Shown here one piece after another: positions 56,109 to 64,000 of a stretch of 64,000 nt of DNA. Numbering within the stretch: the first letter of the stretch is position 1; each line of letters starts with the position of its first letter. Source of the stretch: Vibrio sp. AND4. Its GTDB lineage: Bacteria; Pseudomonadota; Gammaproteobacteria; Enterobacterales; Vibrionaceae. The stretch covers positions 62,001-126,000 of the forward strand of contig NZ_ABGR01000004.1 of assembly GCF_000171815.1 (NCBI RefSeq). Direction: 5' to 3'. The notes beneath the pieces were generated by a model. The model ran no database searches, was not told where the DNA came from, and saw only the letters and a list, made by a program, of their open reading frames with translations. A program made the position numbers and the translations under genes.

Positions 56109-57204
56109 GGCTCTCTCCCTTCGTACTTTCTGATTGAGTGCTTTCTGATTGAGCCCGTTCGACTCGATTCAAACAAAGGCGTCGCCGTTTAAAGCTCGCC
56201 ACCGAGAATGCGATTAAGTACATAATCATAACGAATGCCATTAAACCATGATGCAAGCTCTGTTTCGGGCGATAAGTCGTGCTCTCATAAAGTTGAGGCT
56301 CCAATCGGCCGATATCATCATACGCTTTAGCAAGTTCATCGCGGTTCATCGCTTCAAACGCCTTACCTCCAGATTCTTTTGCAATACGCCGAATGGTCTT
56401 CATATCTAATGCGGCTTCGCCTAGGGTTTGTGGATCGCCCATAGCAATAACATGGATGCGGACGCCTTTCGCTTTGGCGACTTTGGCCGCCTCAATCGGC
56501 TCAACAAAACTTCCGGTATCATTACCATCCGTAAGAACGATTGCGACTTTCTCTTTGTTCTCTTCAACGCCGATACGCGACTTACTTTGCTCAAAGACCT
56601 TGATGGCTAACCCCATCGCATCGCCTAAATGTGTGCTCTGTCCAGCCATTGCTACATCCGTTTGATTAAGGAGCTCTAGCCACACTTTCTGGTCTGGCGT
56701 AAACGGCGTCTGAACAAACGCAGCATCACCGAATAAGATCAGCCCTAAACGGTCACCTTTACGTGTTTTGACAAAGTCACTCAGTACTTCTTTAGCCGCA
56801 TTGAGACGCGAAATATTTTCGCCCGCTTTGGAGGTAAAGTCTTGTTCTGCCATCGAGCCTGACAAGTCAACCACAACCATGACATCACGCCCCAAACTCT
56901 CTCGCAGCTGTGGCTCGCCAAGTACCATCGGCTTTGCCATTGCGGTCACAACCAACAACCAAGAAATGATCAGCGTCGCACGCTGCCACCAACTTGGCGT
57001 AAGTTGGCTTGCCCCTTCTGATGGTGTTTCATTAATGGCATCCACAAGCTGACGAAAGAAAGGTACTTTGATGGCCATCTGTTTGGTTCGGTAAGTAGGG
57101 GCAAGGAAATACACCATCAAAGGCAGTGGTAAAACGATGAACCAGAATGGATGATCAAACTCAAGACCGTTTACGCCAAGCAATGAGGCAAAAAAATCAC
57201 CCAT
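56101..57204 (-). CDS. batA: BatA-type VWA membrane protein
   Basis: Encodes 367 residues. A first span at ~20-36, a second at ~74-92, then a VWA domain with an intact MIDAS (Asp113-L-Ser115-G-Ser117 in VVVDLSGSMAEQDF, and VLTDGNDTG), and a last span at ~320-338. The Arg/Lys-rich tail is cytoplasmic. Together with MoxR and the second VWA protein it forms the classic MoxR-VWA pair, in which the AAA ATPase is thought to remodel or activate metal-dependent partners. Overlaps both neighbours by eight bases. Confidence 0.85.
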   Translation of the reverse strand: MGDFFASLLGVNGLEFDHPFWFIVLPLPLMVYFLAPTYRTKQMAIKVPFFRQLVDAINETPSEGASQLTPSWWQRATLIISWLLVVTAMAKPMVLGEPQLRESLGRDVMVVVDLSGSMAEQDFTSKAGENISRLNAAKEVLSDFVKTRKGDRLGLILFGDAAFVQTPFTPDQKVWLELLNQTDVAMAGQSTHLGDAMGLAIKVFEQSKSRIGVEENKEKVAIVLTDGNDTGSFVEPIEAAKVAKAKGVRIHVIAMGDPQTLGEAALDMKTIRRIAKESGGKAFEAMNRDELAKAYDDIGRLEPQLYESTTYRPKQSLHHGLMAFVMIMYLIAFSVASFKRRRLCLNRVERAQSESTQSESTKGESHV

Positions 57205-57748
57205 GGCGACCTCCTTTGATTACTCGCGCTTTGCCGTTAAGCGTGGGTTCTTCAACGTCTGGAGCGTTTCCATCATGGTCTTTCAACCACTCATTAGCGC
57301 GCTGAAGCAACTGTAAACGTTCTGAGTGTGCCAATTCACTACTTGGGTCAACGAGACTTTGCAACCAACGCTTTGCAGCTTGGTCATCAAATCTTTTCTG
57401 CTTGGGATTAAGCTGATCTAACTTGCGCAAAAATGGGGGACCAAACAGGCGCGCATTGTTACTATCAAGATAAGTTAAGACAACTTTTAATATGGAGAAC
57501 AAGGCATTAGGCATGCTCGAATCCCCTGGATTCAAACCAGAAACGGCCTTAATTGCCTCTTTGCGGTAGCGGTTATCCCACCAATGAAGCACAACTTGGT
57601 AACCAAGATAAACGAGTAAGATTGCGGCGACGATTGCAAGAATTTTCCAGCCTATGGTTTGCGGTACCCAACTGACACTTTCTGGAACCGCGACATCATG
57701 TAACTCACGCAGGATGTAGCTGCTAGGAGGCTTATGTGTATCGGTCAT
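57197..57748 (-). CDS. DUF4381 membrane protein
   Basis: Encodes 183 residues. N-terminal SYILRELHDVAVPESVSWVPQTIGWK is the DUF4381 signature. One membrane span follows (~32-53), then a cytoplasmic helical region (RYRKEAIKAVSGLN and on). DUF4381 genes regularly lie between DUF58 and batA. The stop codon region abuts batA with an eight-base overlap, and the start directly follows the DUF58 stop. Function unknown. Confidence 0.8.
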   Translation of the reverse strand: MTDTHKPPSSYILRELHDVAVPESVSWVPQTIGWKILAIVAAILLVYLGYQVVLHWWDNRYRKEAIKAVSGLNPGDSSMPNALFSILKVVLTYLDSNNARLFGPPFLRKLDQLNPKQKRFDDQAAKRWLQSLVDPSSELAHSERLQLLQRANEWLKDHDGNAPDVEEPTLNGKARVIKGGRHG

Positions 57749-58711
57749 TTATCGACCTCCTACGAACTTTTGGAATCGAATAATGTGGTCACCTTTTGTG
57801 TCTATTTCGATATAGGGCAGTTTTTTGATGGCCATTAAATGAGCCAATGATTGGCGTTGTAACTGTGTTTTTTCCGACAAATTGGCACTGGCTGCATCAA
57901 CTTTAGCCTTGCTGTCTAAGCTAAGCTGGTAACGACCATCTCCAATCACCCATTTCGTTCTCGTTATATCTTGAGAAAGCGATTGCTCCAATGGGTCACT
58001 CACCATGACTGCAAGCACATCATTATGTCGTTGAAGTTGTTTTAGATGGTCAATATGATGCGCGTCACAATCATGCCAATCACTAATAAAAATCAGCGTC
58101 GATTGCGAGGGCTTCATCCGTTTGATGAGCGCCATCCAGTGACCAAAAGTAACGTTATCACTGTCGAATGAATCCACACTCAATCGCTGATTTGCTTGAG
58201 AGAGCCGCTTTAACTGCGCAAGTAAATCGGTTTGTGAACGTTGAGCTTTACTGTGAACTAGGGAGTGGTTAGAGGCAATGACAAAGCCGACTCGGTCGCC
58301 ATCTTTCAATATTCGCCAACCGCAAATAGCCGCAATCTCTGCGGCGACTACAGACTTCATGACCTCGGTCGAGGCAAAGAACATTGCACTACGTTGATCG
58401 ACACAGACAATGACATTGCGATCTTTTTCTTCGCTATAGCTGCGTACATGGGGTTTACCCGTGCGCATGGTGACTTTCCAATCTAGGTTTCGAATGTCGT
58501 CACCCAACTGATAGTGACGCAGTTCTTCAAAGTTCAAACCACGACCACGGAATAAAGAGTTATGGCGCCCAGAAAGTGCGCTACCAGCTTTAAAACGAGG
58601 AAGCAAACTGAACGAATCAGCCTGCCCTTGTAACTCGACTAAACGTGAGTAATCACAATATATACGAGGGTCGAGCCCTTGGGTTCGAGGAGCCAGTGTT
58701 GGCTTTGCCAT
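57749..58711 (-). CDS. DUF58 domain protein
   Basis: Encodes 320 residues. The DUF58 core is clear: SLFRGRGLNFEELRHYQLGDDIRNLDWKVTMRTGKPHVRSY broken across conserved sites (RGRG, GDD, DW). The following VIVCVDQRSAMFF is the degenerate VWA-like start of the family, where DxSxS reads D-Q-R-S-A. No membrane span or signal is seen, so it is cytoplasmic. It is always co-encoded with MoxR ATPases. It lies 12 bases after the moxR gene. Confidence 0.88.
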   Translation of the reverse strand: MAKPTLAPRTQGLDPRIYCDYSRLVELQGQADSFSLLPRFKAGSALSGRHNSLFRGRGLNFEELRHYQLGDDIRNLDWKVTMRTGKPHVRSYSEEKDRNVIVCVDQRSAMFFASTEVMKSVVAAEIAAICGWRILKDGDRVGFVIASNHSLVHSKAQRSQTDLLAQLKRLSQANQRLSVDSFDSDNVTFGHWMALIKRMKPSQSTLIFISDWHDCDAHHIDHLKQLQRHNDVLAVMVSDPLEQSLSQDITRTKWVIGDGRYQLSLDSKAKVDAASANLSEKTQLQRQSLAHLMAIKKLPYIEIDTKGDHIIRFQKFVGGR

Positions 58712-58723
58712 GGTGCCTCCAAC

Positions 58724-59707
58724 TTATCCAATTTCTACACAATCAAGCAGTTCTTGCACGACACGTTGGTGATCGACGCCTTCCGCAAGCGCATCGTAAG
58801 AAAGTGAGAAACGGTGCCCAAGTACCCACGGCACCATAGCTCGCACGTCATCAGGAATGACATGATCACGTTCTTGTAGCCATGCATAAGCGCGAGCGCA
58901 TTTGTCTAAAGCAATAGAAGCACGTGGGCTTGATCCGATTTCGATCCATTTTCGGAGCTGGGAGTCGGCGTAGCGCTCTGGTTTACGTGTCGCCATAACC
59001 AGTGCCACAATGTAGCTTTCAACTAAGTCAGATACGGTAATCAAAGACAATTGACGGCGCGCCTCCATCACCAAATCAGGCGCAATGTGCGTTGACGTCA
59101 CTGCCTCTTTGCTGCTTGTAGGCCCCAACTCCTCGCTGCGCACCAAACGGATGATGTCACGCTCTGCCTCATCCTCTGGATAGTCGACGGTCACTTTCAT
59201 AACAAAGCGATCCATCTGCGCTTCCGGTAAAGGGTACGTCCCCTCTTGCTCTACTGGGTTTTGGGTAGCAAGTACCATGAATAAATCAGGCAAGACATGC
59301 GTCTTATCCCCCACCGTGATGGTACCTTCAGCCATCGCCTCTAGCAGTGCTGCTTGTACCTTCGCTGGCGCACGGTTCACCTCATCCGCCAATACGATAC
59401 TGTTGAAGATCGGACCCGGTTGAAAATGCAGCTGTGGTTTACCATCCAACTCTTGGTACACTTCGGTCCCCGTTACGTCTGATGGCAATAGATCAGGCGT
59501 AAACTGAATACGACCAAAACTGGCATTAAGTCGATTTGCTAGCGATTTCACCGAGCGCGTTTTTGCCGTGCCCGGTAAGCCTTCTAACAATACATGACCA
59601 TTGGTCAGCAAGCCTATCACCAAAGCCCGAACCACGTGGCTCTGTCCAATGACGCTTTTTTCAGTTTGTTTGATTAATTCTTTAATGGCCTGTTGTGCCT
59701 GGTTCAT
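58724..59707 (-). CDS. moxR: MoxR-family AAA+ ATPase
   Basis: Encodes 327 residues. Walker A GLPGTAKT (43-50), Walker B in VLADEVNRAPAKVQ, sensor 1 in FMVLATQNPVEQEGTYPLPEAQMDRF, all typical of MoxR. The C-terminal lid holds the arginine-rich sensor 2 region (SSPRASIALDKCARAYAW). It is a chaperone ATPase that acts with VWA proteins encoded downstream. First gene of the moxR-DUF58-DUF4381-batA-batB-batD set. Ninety-one bases separate it from the upstream maturase gene, so it may have its own promoter. Confidence 0.9.
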   Translation of the reverse strand: MNQAQQAIKELIKQTEKSVIGQSHVVRALVIGLLTNGHVLLEGLPGTAKTRSVKSLANRLNASFGRIQFTPDLLPSDVTGTEVYQELDGKPQLHFQPGPIFNSIVLADEVNRAPAKVQAALLEAMAEGTITVGDKTHVLPDLFMVLATQNPVEQEGTYPLPEAQMDRFVMKVTVDYPEDEAERDIIRLVRSEELGPTSSKEAVTSTHIAPDLVMEARRQLSLITVSDLVESYIVALVMATRKPERYADSQLRKWIEIGSSPRASIALDKCARAYAWLQERDHVIPDDVRAMVPWVLGHRFSLSYDALAEGVDHQRVVQELLDCVEIG

Positions 59708-59798
59708 AGTCTGCCTATTACGTTTACAAGGAGCTGAGCGTTAAAAATTGAGTGTAAAACTGAGAGTAATCACTAAGATTGGTTGCATTTACCTAGGT

Positions 59799-61082
59799 TT
59801 AAGACTCAATTAACTTTGATATGCCGATTAAGATTAACAGCGAATGGTCAAAGAACATTTTTATCCCTGGGCACAGATAGTTAAGACCAGTTTCGCCATT
59901 CGGCGTGGTAAGTAGCCGGTTTTTTGGGCATTCTCCCCAGCAATACTTCAAATATGGGCACTCAAGGCAGTATTGAGGTAAAGAGTCTTTTTTGGCCATA
60001 CCAAAGCTGAACTGACGAGTCGAGATTGCAATTTCGTTCAAAGAGCGGTCGCGAATGTTTGCCAACTTATATTCCGGATAGACATAATGGTCACAGCTAA
60101 ACACATCGCCATTGTGCTCAATCGCAAGCCCTTTGCCGCAGAATTCCGCGCTAACGCATAATTGCGAGGGCATTCCCATGACTTGAGCGACTGCGGTTTC
60201 AAATAGGTTAACTAATACCCTGCCCAGATCGTTATTCACCCATTCATCAAATACCGCGATCAGGAACTGACCCCAGTCTTCCGCATCCACAGACCAATCG
60301 GTGACCACCGACATCAAATGTCCTGGCTTCGCTAGCTCGCTTCCAACCTTTGGCGACTGATTTTCTTTCCAGAAATGTGGGGCGGTATGCGTAAAAGAAC
60401 GAGGTTCAACACAAGGCGTAAATTGAATATAAGTGACACCAAGCTCTCGGGTAAGAAAGCGATACACTTCAAGAGGATATTTAGCGTTATAGCGATTCAC
60501 CGTCACTAAGGCATTAAACGAAACATTATGACGCCTCATCAACTCAACGGCTTGCATGACTAGGTGAAACGTCGGTTTACCACTTCGAGTTTTACGGTAT
60601 TTGTCGTGAATGAATTCAGGGCCATCTATCGATAAACCGACCAGAAAACCTTGATCATGCAAAAATTGACACCAAGCGTCGTTTAATAATAAGCCGTTTG
60701 TTTGAAGGTCGTTTTCGATTCGAACACCGGGTTTGGCGTGTTTGTTCTGCAGTTCGACAATCTTCTTGAAGTAATCCAAACCTAATAATGTCGGTTCGCC
60801 GCCCTGCCAAGAAAAAACAATCTCTTCACCGTCTTGACTTTCGATATAACTCTTTATGAACGCCTCAAGTGTTTCATCATCCATTTTTGGCTGCGTACCT
60901 TGATTGAGCAATTCATCTTTATGCAGATAGAAACAGTACTGACAATCTATGTTGCATTTGGCCCCACCTGGTTTCGCCATCACGTGGAAACGTCGCTCCA
61001 CGTTATCAATGTTGGATGCAAACGCCGTTTTGAGCGGTGTTAGCTCCATTTGAGTGGAATGAATGTGAGCTTGTTTTTTCAT
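59799..61082 (-). CDS. Anaerobic sulfatase-maturating radical SAM enzyme
   Basis: Encodes 427 residues from the ATG at 61082; an alternative frame reaching 61295 overlaps the sulfatase gene and adds 71 non-conserved residues. The radical-SAM motif is Cys43-x3-Cys47-x2-Cys50 (AKCNIDCQYC). The C-terminal SPASM region has the cysteine sets CVSAEFC, CDHYV, CLECPYLKYCWGEC and LCPG, which bind two further clusters. Such anSME enzymes oxidise the active-site Ser or Cys of sulfatases to formylglycine without oxygen. It lies just after the Ser-type sulfatase gene, its likely substrate, so the two form an atsA/atsB-like pair. Confidence 0.92.
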   Translation of the reverse strand: MKKQAHIHSTQMELTPLKTAFASNIDNVERRFHVMAKPGGAKCNIDCQYCFYLHKDELLNQGTQPKMDDETLEAFIKSYIESQDGEEIVFSWQGGEPTLLGLDYFKKIVELQNKHAKPGVRIENDLQTNGLLLNDAWCQFLHDQGFLVGLSIDGPEFIHDKYRKTRSGKPTFHLVMQAVELMRRHNVSFNALVTVNRYNAKYPLEVYRFLTRELGVTYIQFTPCVEPRSFTHTAPHFWKENQSPKVGSELAKPGHLMSVVTDWSVDAEDWGQFLIAVFDEWVNNDLGRVLVNLFETAVAQVMGMPSQLCVSAEFCGKGLAIEHNGDVFSCDHYVYPEYKLANIRDRSLNEIAISTRQFSFGMAKKDSLPQYCLECPYLKYCWGECPKNRLLTTPNGETGLNYLCPGIKMFFDHSLLILIGISKLIES

Positions 61083-61111
61083 AAAAAGCGATCTCGAAAA
61101 TAAAAGAAAGT

Positions 61112-61132
61112 CAGCGCCTAAATTAGGCGCTG
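61112..61132 (-). terminator. Hairpin between sulfatase and maturase genes
   Basis: CAGCGCCTAA / TTAGGCGCTG, an almost perfect palindrome. On the minus strand it is followed by CTTTCTTTTATTTT. It could act as a leaky terminator giving more sulfatase than maturase mRNA, or stabilise the sulfatase transcript end. Confidence 0.6.
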
Positions 61133-61177
61133 TATTAATTGAAAAGGACTCAAGTCTATTGCGATAACAACAAAACG

Positions 61178-62695
61178 TTATTTCGGTACAAACGAGCCAG
61201 GAGTCATACGTGGCGGATAGTCTTTGAAGGTATCCATGACTTCTTTTACTTTTTCGATAGCAGGCATCACCAAGAAGGTACGCTCGTACATCCAACGATC
61301 GTAACCCATGCCTGTATCACCGCGTTCGAACGGGTCAATGCTCAAGTCATAGAATTGCGGAACACGAAGCTTAGTAAATGGTTTCTTCCAGATATCCAAG
61401 CCAGTTTCGTTTTCTTGGATCATGAAATGGTATTTGTAATTGCCGTAGCGTAGCGCCAACAGATCACCGTCATCACTCCAGTAAACAAACTCGTTACGCG
61501 CAGATTTGTCTGATTTACCCGTCAAGTATGGCAATTGGTTGTAACCATCCAAGTGAACGTTGTAGTTCATATTGCCCACTTCCTTACCCTTGAGTAGCTC
61601 TTCTTTGACGTTGCTGTTACCCGCCGCGGCTACAAGTGTTGGTAAGAAATCTTCAAGAGACACAATGCCATTTAGCGTTGTTCCTTCTTGAATATGACCA
61701 GGCCATTTGATCATCGCTGGCACTCGGAAAGCACCTTCCCAACCCGTATTTTTCTCACTACGGAATGGTGTCATGCCCGCATCTGGCCACAAGTTGATCA
61801 TTGGGCCGTTATCCGTGGTGTATACGATGATGGTGTTGTCATCGACACCAAGTTCTTTAATCTTTTTGAGCAAGTGCCCAATCTGATCGTCGTGTTGCTT
61901 CACTCCATCAGCGTAGAAACCTGCACCTGTTTTACCTTTGTACTCATCTGGGACGTGAGTGAAGTTGTGCATGCGCGTGGTGTTAAACCACGTAAAGAAT
62001 GGCTTGTCTGCTTTTACTTGTTTCTCAATGAACTTCTCTGCTTCATCTAAGAACTCTTCATCTGCAGTTTCCATGCGTTTGCGTGTCAGTGGGCCAGTAT
62101 CTTCAATCTTGCCATCTGCGTAAGAGTGGATCACACCACGAGGACCGAACTTCTTCTTAAATTCAGGATCTTGTGGGTAGTCAACGTTCTCAGGCTCTTC
62201 TTCCGCGTTTAAGTGGTAAAGGTTACCAAAGAATTCATCAAAACCGTGGTTGGTTGGCAAGTGCTCATCGCGGTCACCCAAGTGGTTTTTACCAAATTGA
62301 CCCGTTGCGTAACCTAGATCACGTAATAAAGTTGCAATCGTTGGATCTTTCTCAGATATCCCTTCTTTTGCTCCAGGCAAACCCACTTTAGACAAACCTG
62401 TACGCTTTGGCATTTGTCCTGTGATGAACGCAGAACGCCCTGCAGTTGAGCTTTGCTGAGCGTAGAAGTTGGTGAACTTTGCGCCGTCTCTTGCAATGCT
62501 ATCAATATTTGGTGTGCTGTAAGCCAGCATGCCGCCGTTGTATGCACTCAAGTTCCAGTAACCAACATCGTCACCAAAGATAACGAGAATGTTAGGTTGT
62601 TCTGCTGAATAAGCGGTCGCTGACGCCGCTCCTATTGCAAGCGTGCAAGCGTTTAAGACCAGCTTCTTGCCGCGTTTTTTACTGTAGTCTGCCAT
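61178..62695 (-). CDS. Periplasmic Ser-type sulfatase
   Basis: Encodes 505 residues. Signal peptide ~1-31 (KKRGKKLVLNACTLAIGAA, cleaved after AYSA). The alkaline-phosphatase-like fold has metal residues in IFGDDVGY (Asp42, Asp43) and TTDNGP, and the catalytic Lys in FGKNHLGD. The formylglycine site is Ser83-T-A-G-Arg87, the S-x-A-x-R form that only the radical SAM maturases act on. The sulfatase must be modified in the cytoplasm before export. Its substrate (aryl or polysaccharide sulfate, or choline sulfate) is not decidable by eye, but an arylsulfatase role is common for this type. Divergent from the LysR gene, which is its likely regulator. Confidence 0.92.
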   Translation of the reverse strand: MADYSKKRGKKLVLNACTLAIGAASATAYSAEQPNILVIFGDDVGYWNLSAYNGGMLAYSTPNIDSIARDGAKFTNFYAQQSSTAGRSAFITGQMPKRTGLSKVGLPGAKEGISEKDPTIATLLRDLGYATGQFGKNHLGDRDEHLPTNHGFDEFFGNLYHLNAEEEPENVDYPQDPEFKKKFGPRGVIHSYADGKIEDTGPLTRKRMETADEEFLDEAEKFIEKQVKADKPFFTWFNTTRMHNFTHVPDEYKGKTGAGFYADGVKQHDDQIGHLLKKIKELGVDDNTIIVYTTDNGPMINLWPDAGMTPFRSEKNTGWEGAFRVPAMIKWPGHIQEGTTLNGIVSLEDFLPTLVAAAGNSNVKEELLKGKEVGNMNYNVHLDGYNQLPYLTGKSDKSARNEFVYWSDDGDLLALRYGNYKYHFMIQENETGLDIWKKPFTKLRVPQFYDLSIDPFERGDTGMGYDRWMYERTFLVMPAIEKVKEVMDTFKDYPPRMTPGSFVPK

Positions 62696-62767
62696 AAACA
62701 GGGCTCCATAAATCCGTTACTGCAAATCTTGGTAAAAGTAGATACCGAGATTTTATTAACATAAAGC

Positions 62768-62785
62768 TTATTAATTAACTGATAA
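62768..62785. promoter_or_regulatory. Possible LysR-type operator
   Basis: TTAT-N10-ATAA at 62768-62785 in the divergent region between the sulfatase and LysR genes, shaped like the T-N11-A boxes of LysR regulators. A TATAAT at 62793-62798 is a good -10 for the LysR gene. Confidence 0.35.
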
Positions 62786-62833
62786 ATAGGGTTATAATAG
62801 GTTGATATATAAATATAGTTTATGGGTAACAAT

Positions 62834-63691
62834 ATGAACTTAAACTTAATTCAAACTTTCTTGGTCGTTGCTGAGTATCAGTCATACACCAAAGCGGCCG
62901 ACCATTTAGGCTTAACGCAACCGGCTGTGAGCGCTGCTATCAAACGGCTTGAACAGGTGGTAGGAAAACAGCTTTTTGTCAAACAAGGACGAGGAATCGC
63001 ACCCACTTCGACCGCATATCAACTCATACCACAATTTCGTCAAGCAGTAAGCATAGTAGACAACGCTATTTCAGAAAGAACCATTTTCCAAGTCTGCTGC
63101 TCAGAGACCCTACTCAATAGCTTAAATCCGATTGAGAACGTGGTTTTTCATGAATCTCCAACTGAAAAGTACTTGTTGTTTGAGCAGATCCGCCAACAAA
63201 AAATTGACTTGGCGATCGACACAATCATCACAAAAGATGCCGCTTTCGTGATTGAAAACGCCTATGATGAACCCGCAATGATCATCTGCCGTCAAAGCCA
63301 CCCAAGGATCCAAGGGGCTTTGAGCAGAGAAGATTTCTATCGAGAGAGTCACTGTATATTTTCAGGCAAGTGGAATAATACTTCTGGTTTCGAACAATTA
63401 GCAAAAGAGCCCATCAAGGAGAGAAATGTTGAAATCGTCACCTCCTCATTGGCAGGAATGGCAATGTACGTCGCGCAGCGAGATTGCCTAGGCGTCGTCT
63501 CTCGATCATTTGCGATGAAATGGAGTAAGGCTCTCAAATTACAGGTTCTTGAGTGCCCTATTAAGATTGATCGCATTCCTTATAAGTTCGTTTATCACAA
63601 GCGTGACGAATACAATCCAGCTCACCAACGTTTGCGAGAGGAGATCAAGCAACAGCTTGAATTTTCCCATGCCGAACCTATTGATTTATAG
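62834..63691 (+). CDS. LysR-family regulator, probable controller of the sulfatase
   Basis: Encodes 285 residues from the ATG at 62834; an in-frame ATG at 62822 would add four residues (MGNN) and has no ribosome binding site, while GGGT precedes the chosen one. Winged HTH at ~1-60 (LIQTFLVVAEYQSYTKAADHLGLTQPAVSAAIKRLEQVVG region split by the turn) and a co-inducer domain to the end. The domain is shorter and more divergent than in many LysR proteins. The divergent layout with the sulfatase gene, 138 bases apart, is the classic LysR-target arrangement. The inducer is unknown; sulfate or a sulfated substrate is a reasonable guess. Confidence 0.88.
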   Translation: MNLNLIQTFLVVAEYQSYTKAADHLGLTQPAVSAAIKRLEQVVGKQLFVKQGRGIAPTSTAYQLIPQFRQAVSIVDNAISERTIFQVCCSETLLNSLNPIENVVFHESPTEKYLLFEQIRQQKIDLAIDTIITKDAAFVIENAYDEPAMIICRQSHPRIQGALSREDFYRESHCIFSGKWNNTSGFEQLAKEPIKERNVEIVTSSLAGMAMYVAQRDCLGVVSRSFAMKWSKALKLQVLECPIKIDRIPYKFVYHKRDEYNPAHQRLREEIKQQLEFSHAEPIDL

Positions 63692-64000
63692 CAAGGCTTA
63701 AACATTCAAATACTGTAACCGACACAAACTCTCCTAAATATTTACGATCCCTCATAAGAAAATAGGAGTCGAGCGGGCAACAAGCCTTAAAATTATTACT
63801 AGACAGAAGTTGGAGTTAACTCCAACTCTGTAAAGGAATTGAGCGAAACAGGCGACAAACGCACCTCTCACTTCATAATTCAATGTCCACTCCCGCTCTC
63901 TCTGTCAATGTCCATCAGTCATCTCTACTGCTTGTTTGATGTCATTATCTGCCTACACTCCATCTCTCAGCAAGACCAAGAGTACAAAGCGCTGACTGTG
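63692..64000. other. Intergenic end of window
   Basis: About 300 bases with no complete gene. The only marked element is the palindrome listed next. Confidence 0.4.
63808..63827. promoter_or_regulatory. Perfect 20-bp palindrome, MerR-like operator shape
   Basis: AGTTGGAGTTAACTCCAACT is symmetric in every base. A GGAGTTAACTCC core is the shape seen in operators of MerR-family regulators. No convincing -35/-10 pair with the usual 19-bp spacer surrounds it, and no target gene is visible before the window ends. Confidence 0.4.

Noticed and set aside
59799..61295. Longer maturase frame starting at 61295
   Set aside because: The extra 71 residues overlap the sulfatase coding end and the intervening hairpin, and lack the family pattern; the ATG at 61082 fits better.

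Overview
The window reads as a Vibrio chromosome segment. An adjacent cqsA/cqsS pair (CAI-1 quorum-sensing synthase and receptor) is a Vibrio hallmark, and the FabR-type operators, DcuC transporter and M23 endopeptidase fit a marine gammaproteobacterium. A Harveyi-clade species is my inference, not proven. I saw no rRNA, tRNA or CRISPR array.

Layout. 1-4605 (minus): three consecutive genes of unknown function, one a lipoprotein, the last cut by the window edge. 5371-18429 (minus): one giant gene for a 4352-residue lipoprotein ending in eight near-identical ~200-residue repeats. 18681-19688: an M23 endopeptidase gene. 19702-36228: an accessory island that starts with a decayed P4-type integrase and an IS66-like transposase remnant. 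Its core is a seven-gene, tightly overlapping minus-strand operon: small HTH protein, two paralogous HsdM subunits (motif IV NPPF and NPPY), HsdS, HsdR, a fused ABC-ATPase/TOPRIM-like protein and a third methyltransferase-specificity fusion whose catalytic motif IV is degenerate. A Upf1-like SF1 helicase gene closes the island. The core matches the M1M2 type I restriction systems reported to make m6A on one strand and m4C on the other. The two extra genes at the operon tail look like an added anti-phage layer and are the best candidate for an undescribed system.

36429-52922 is mostly core or semi-core: a YlqF/RbgA GTPase, cqsA and cqsS (convergent), a GNAT, an acyl-CoA desaturase with two FabR-type operators over its promoter, DcuC, a small membrane protein, an OFA-family transporter, a FAN1-like VRR-NUC nuclease, a secreted HAD phosphatase, a small outer-membrane barrel and a LysR regulator.

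53053-62695 is a minus-strand run. It holds a periplasmic Ser-type sulfatase and its radical-SAM maturase, then MoxR, DUF58, DUF4381, BatA, BatB-TPR and BatD, which resembles an envelope-stress or aerotolerance chaperone cluster. A divergent LysR gene (62834-63691) probably controls the sulfatase. The last 300 bases carry a perfect 20-bp palindrome like a MerR-family operator.
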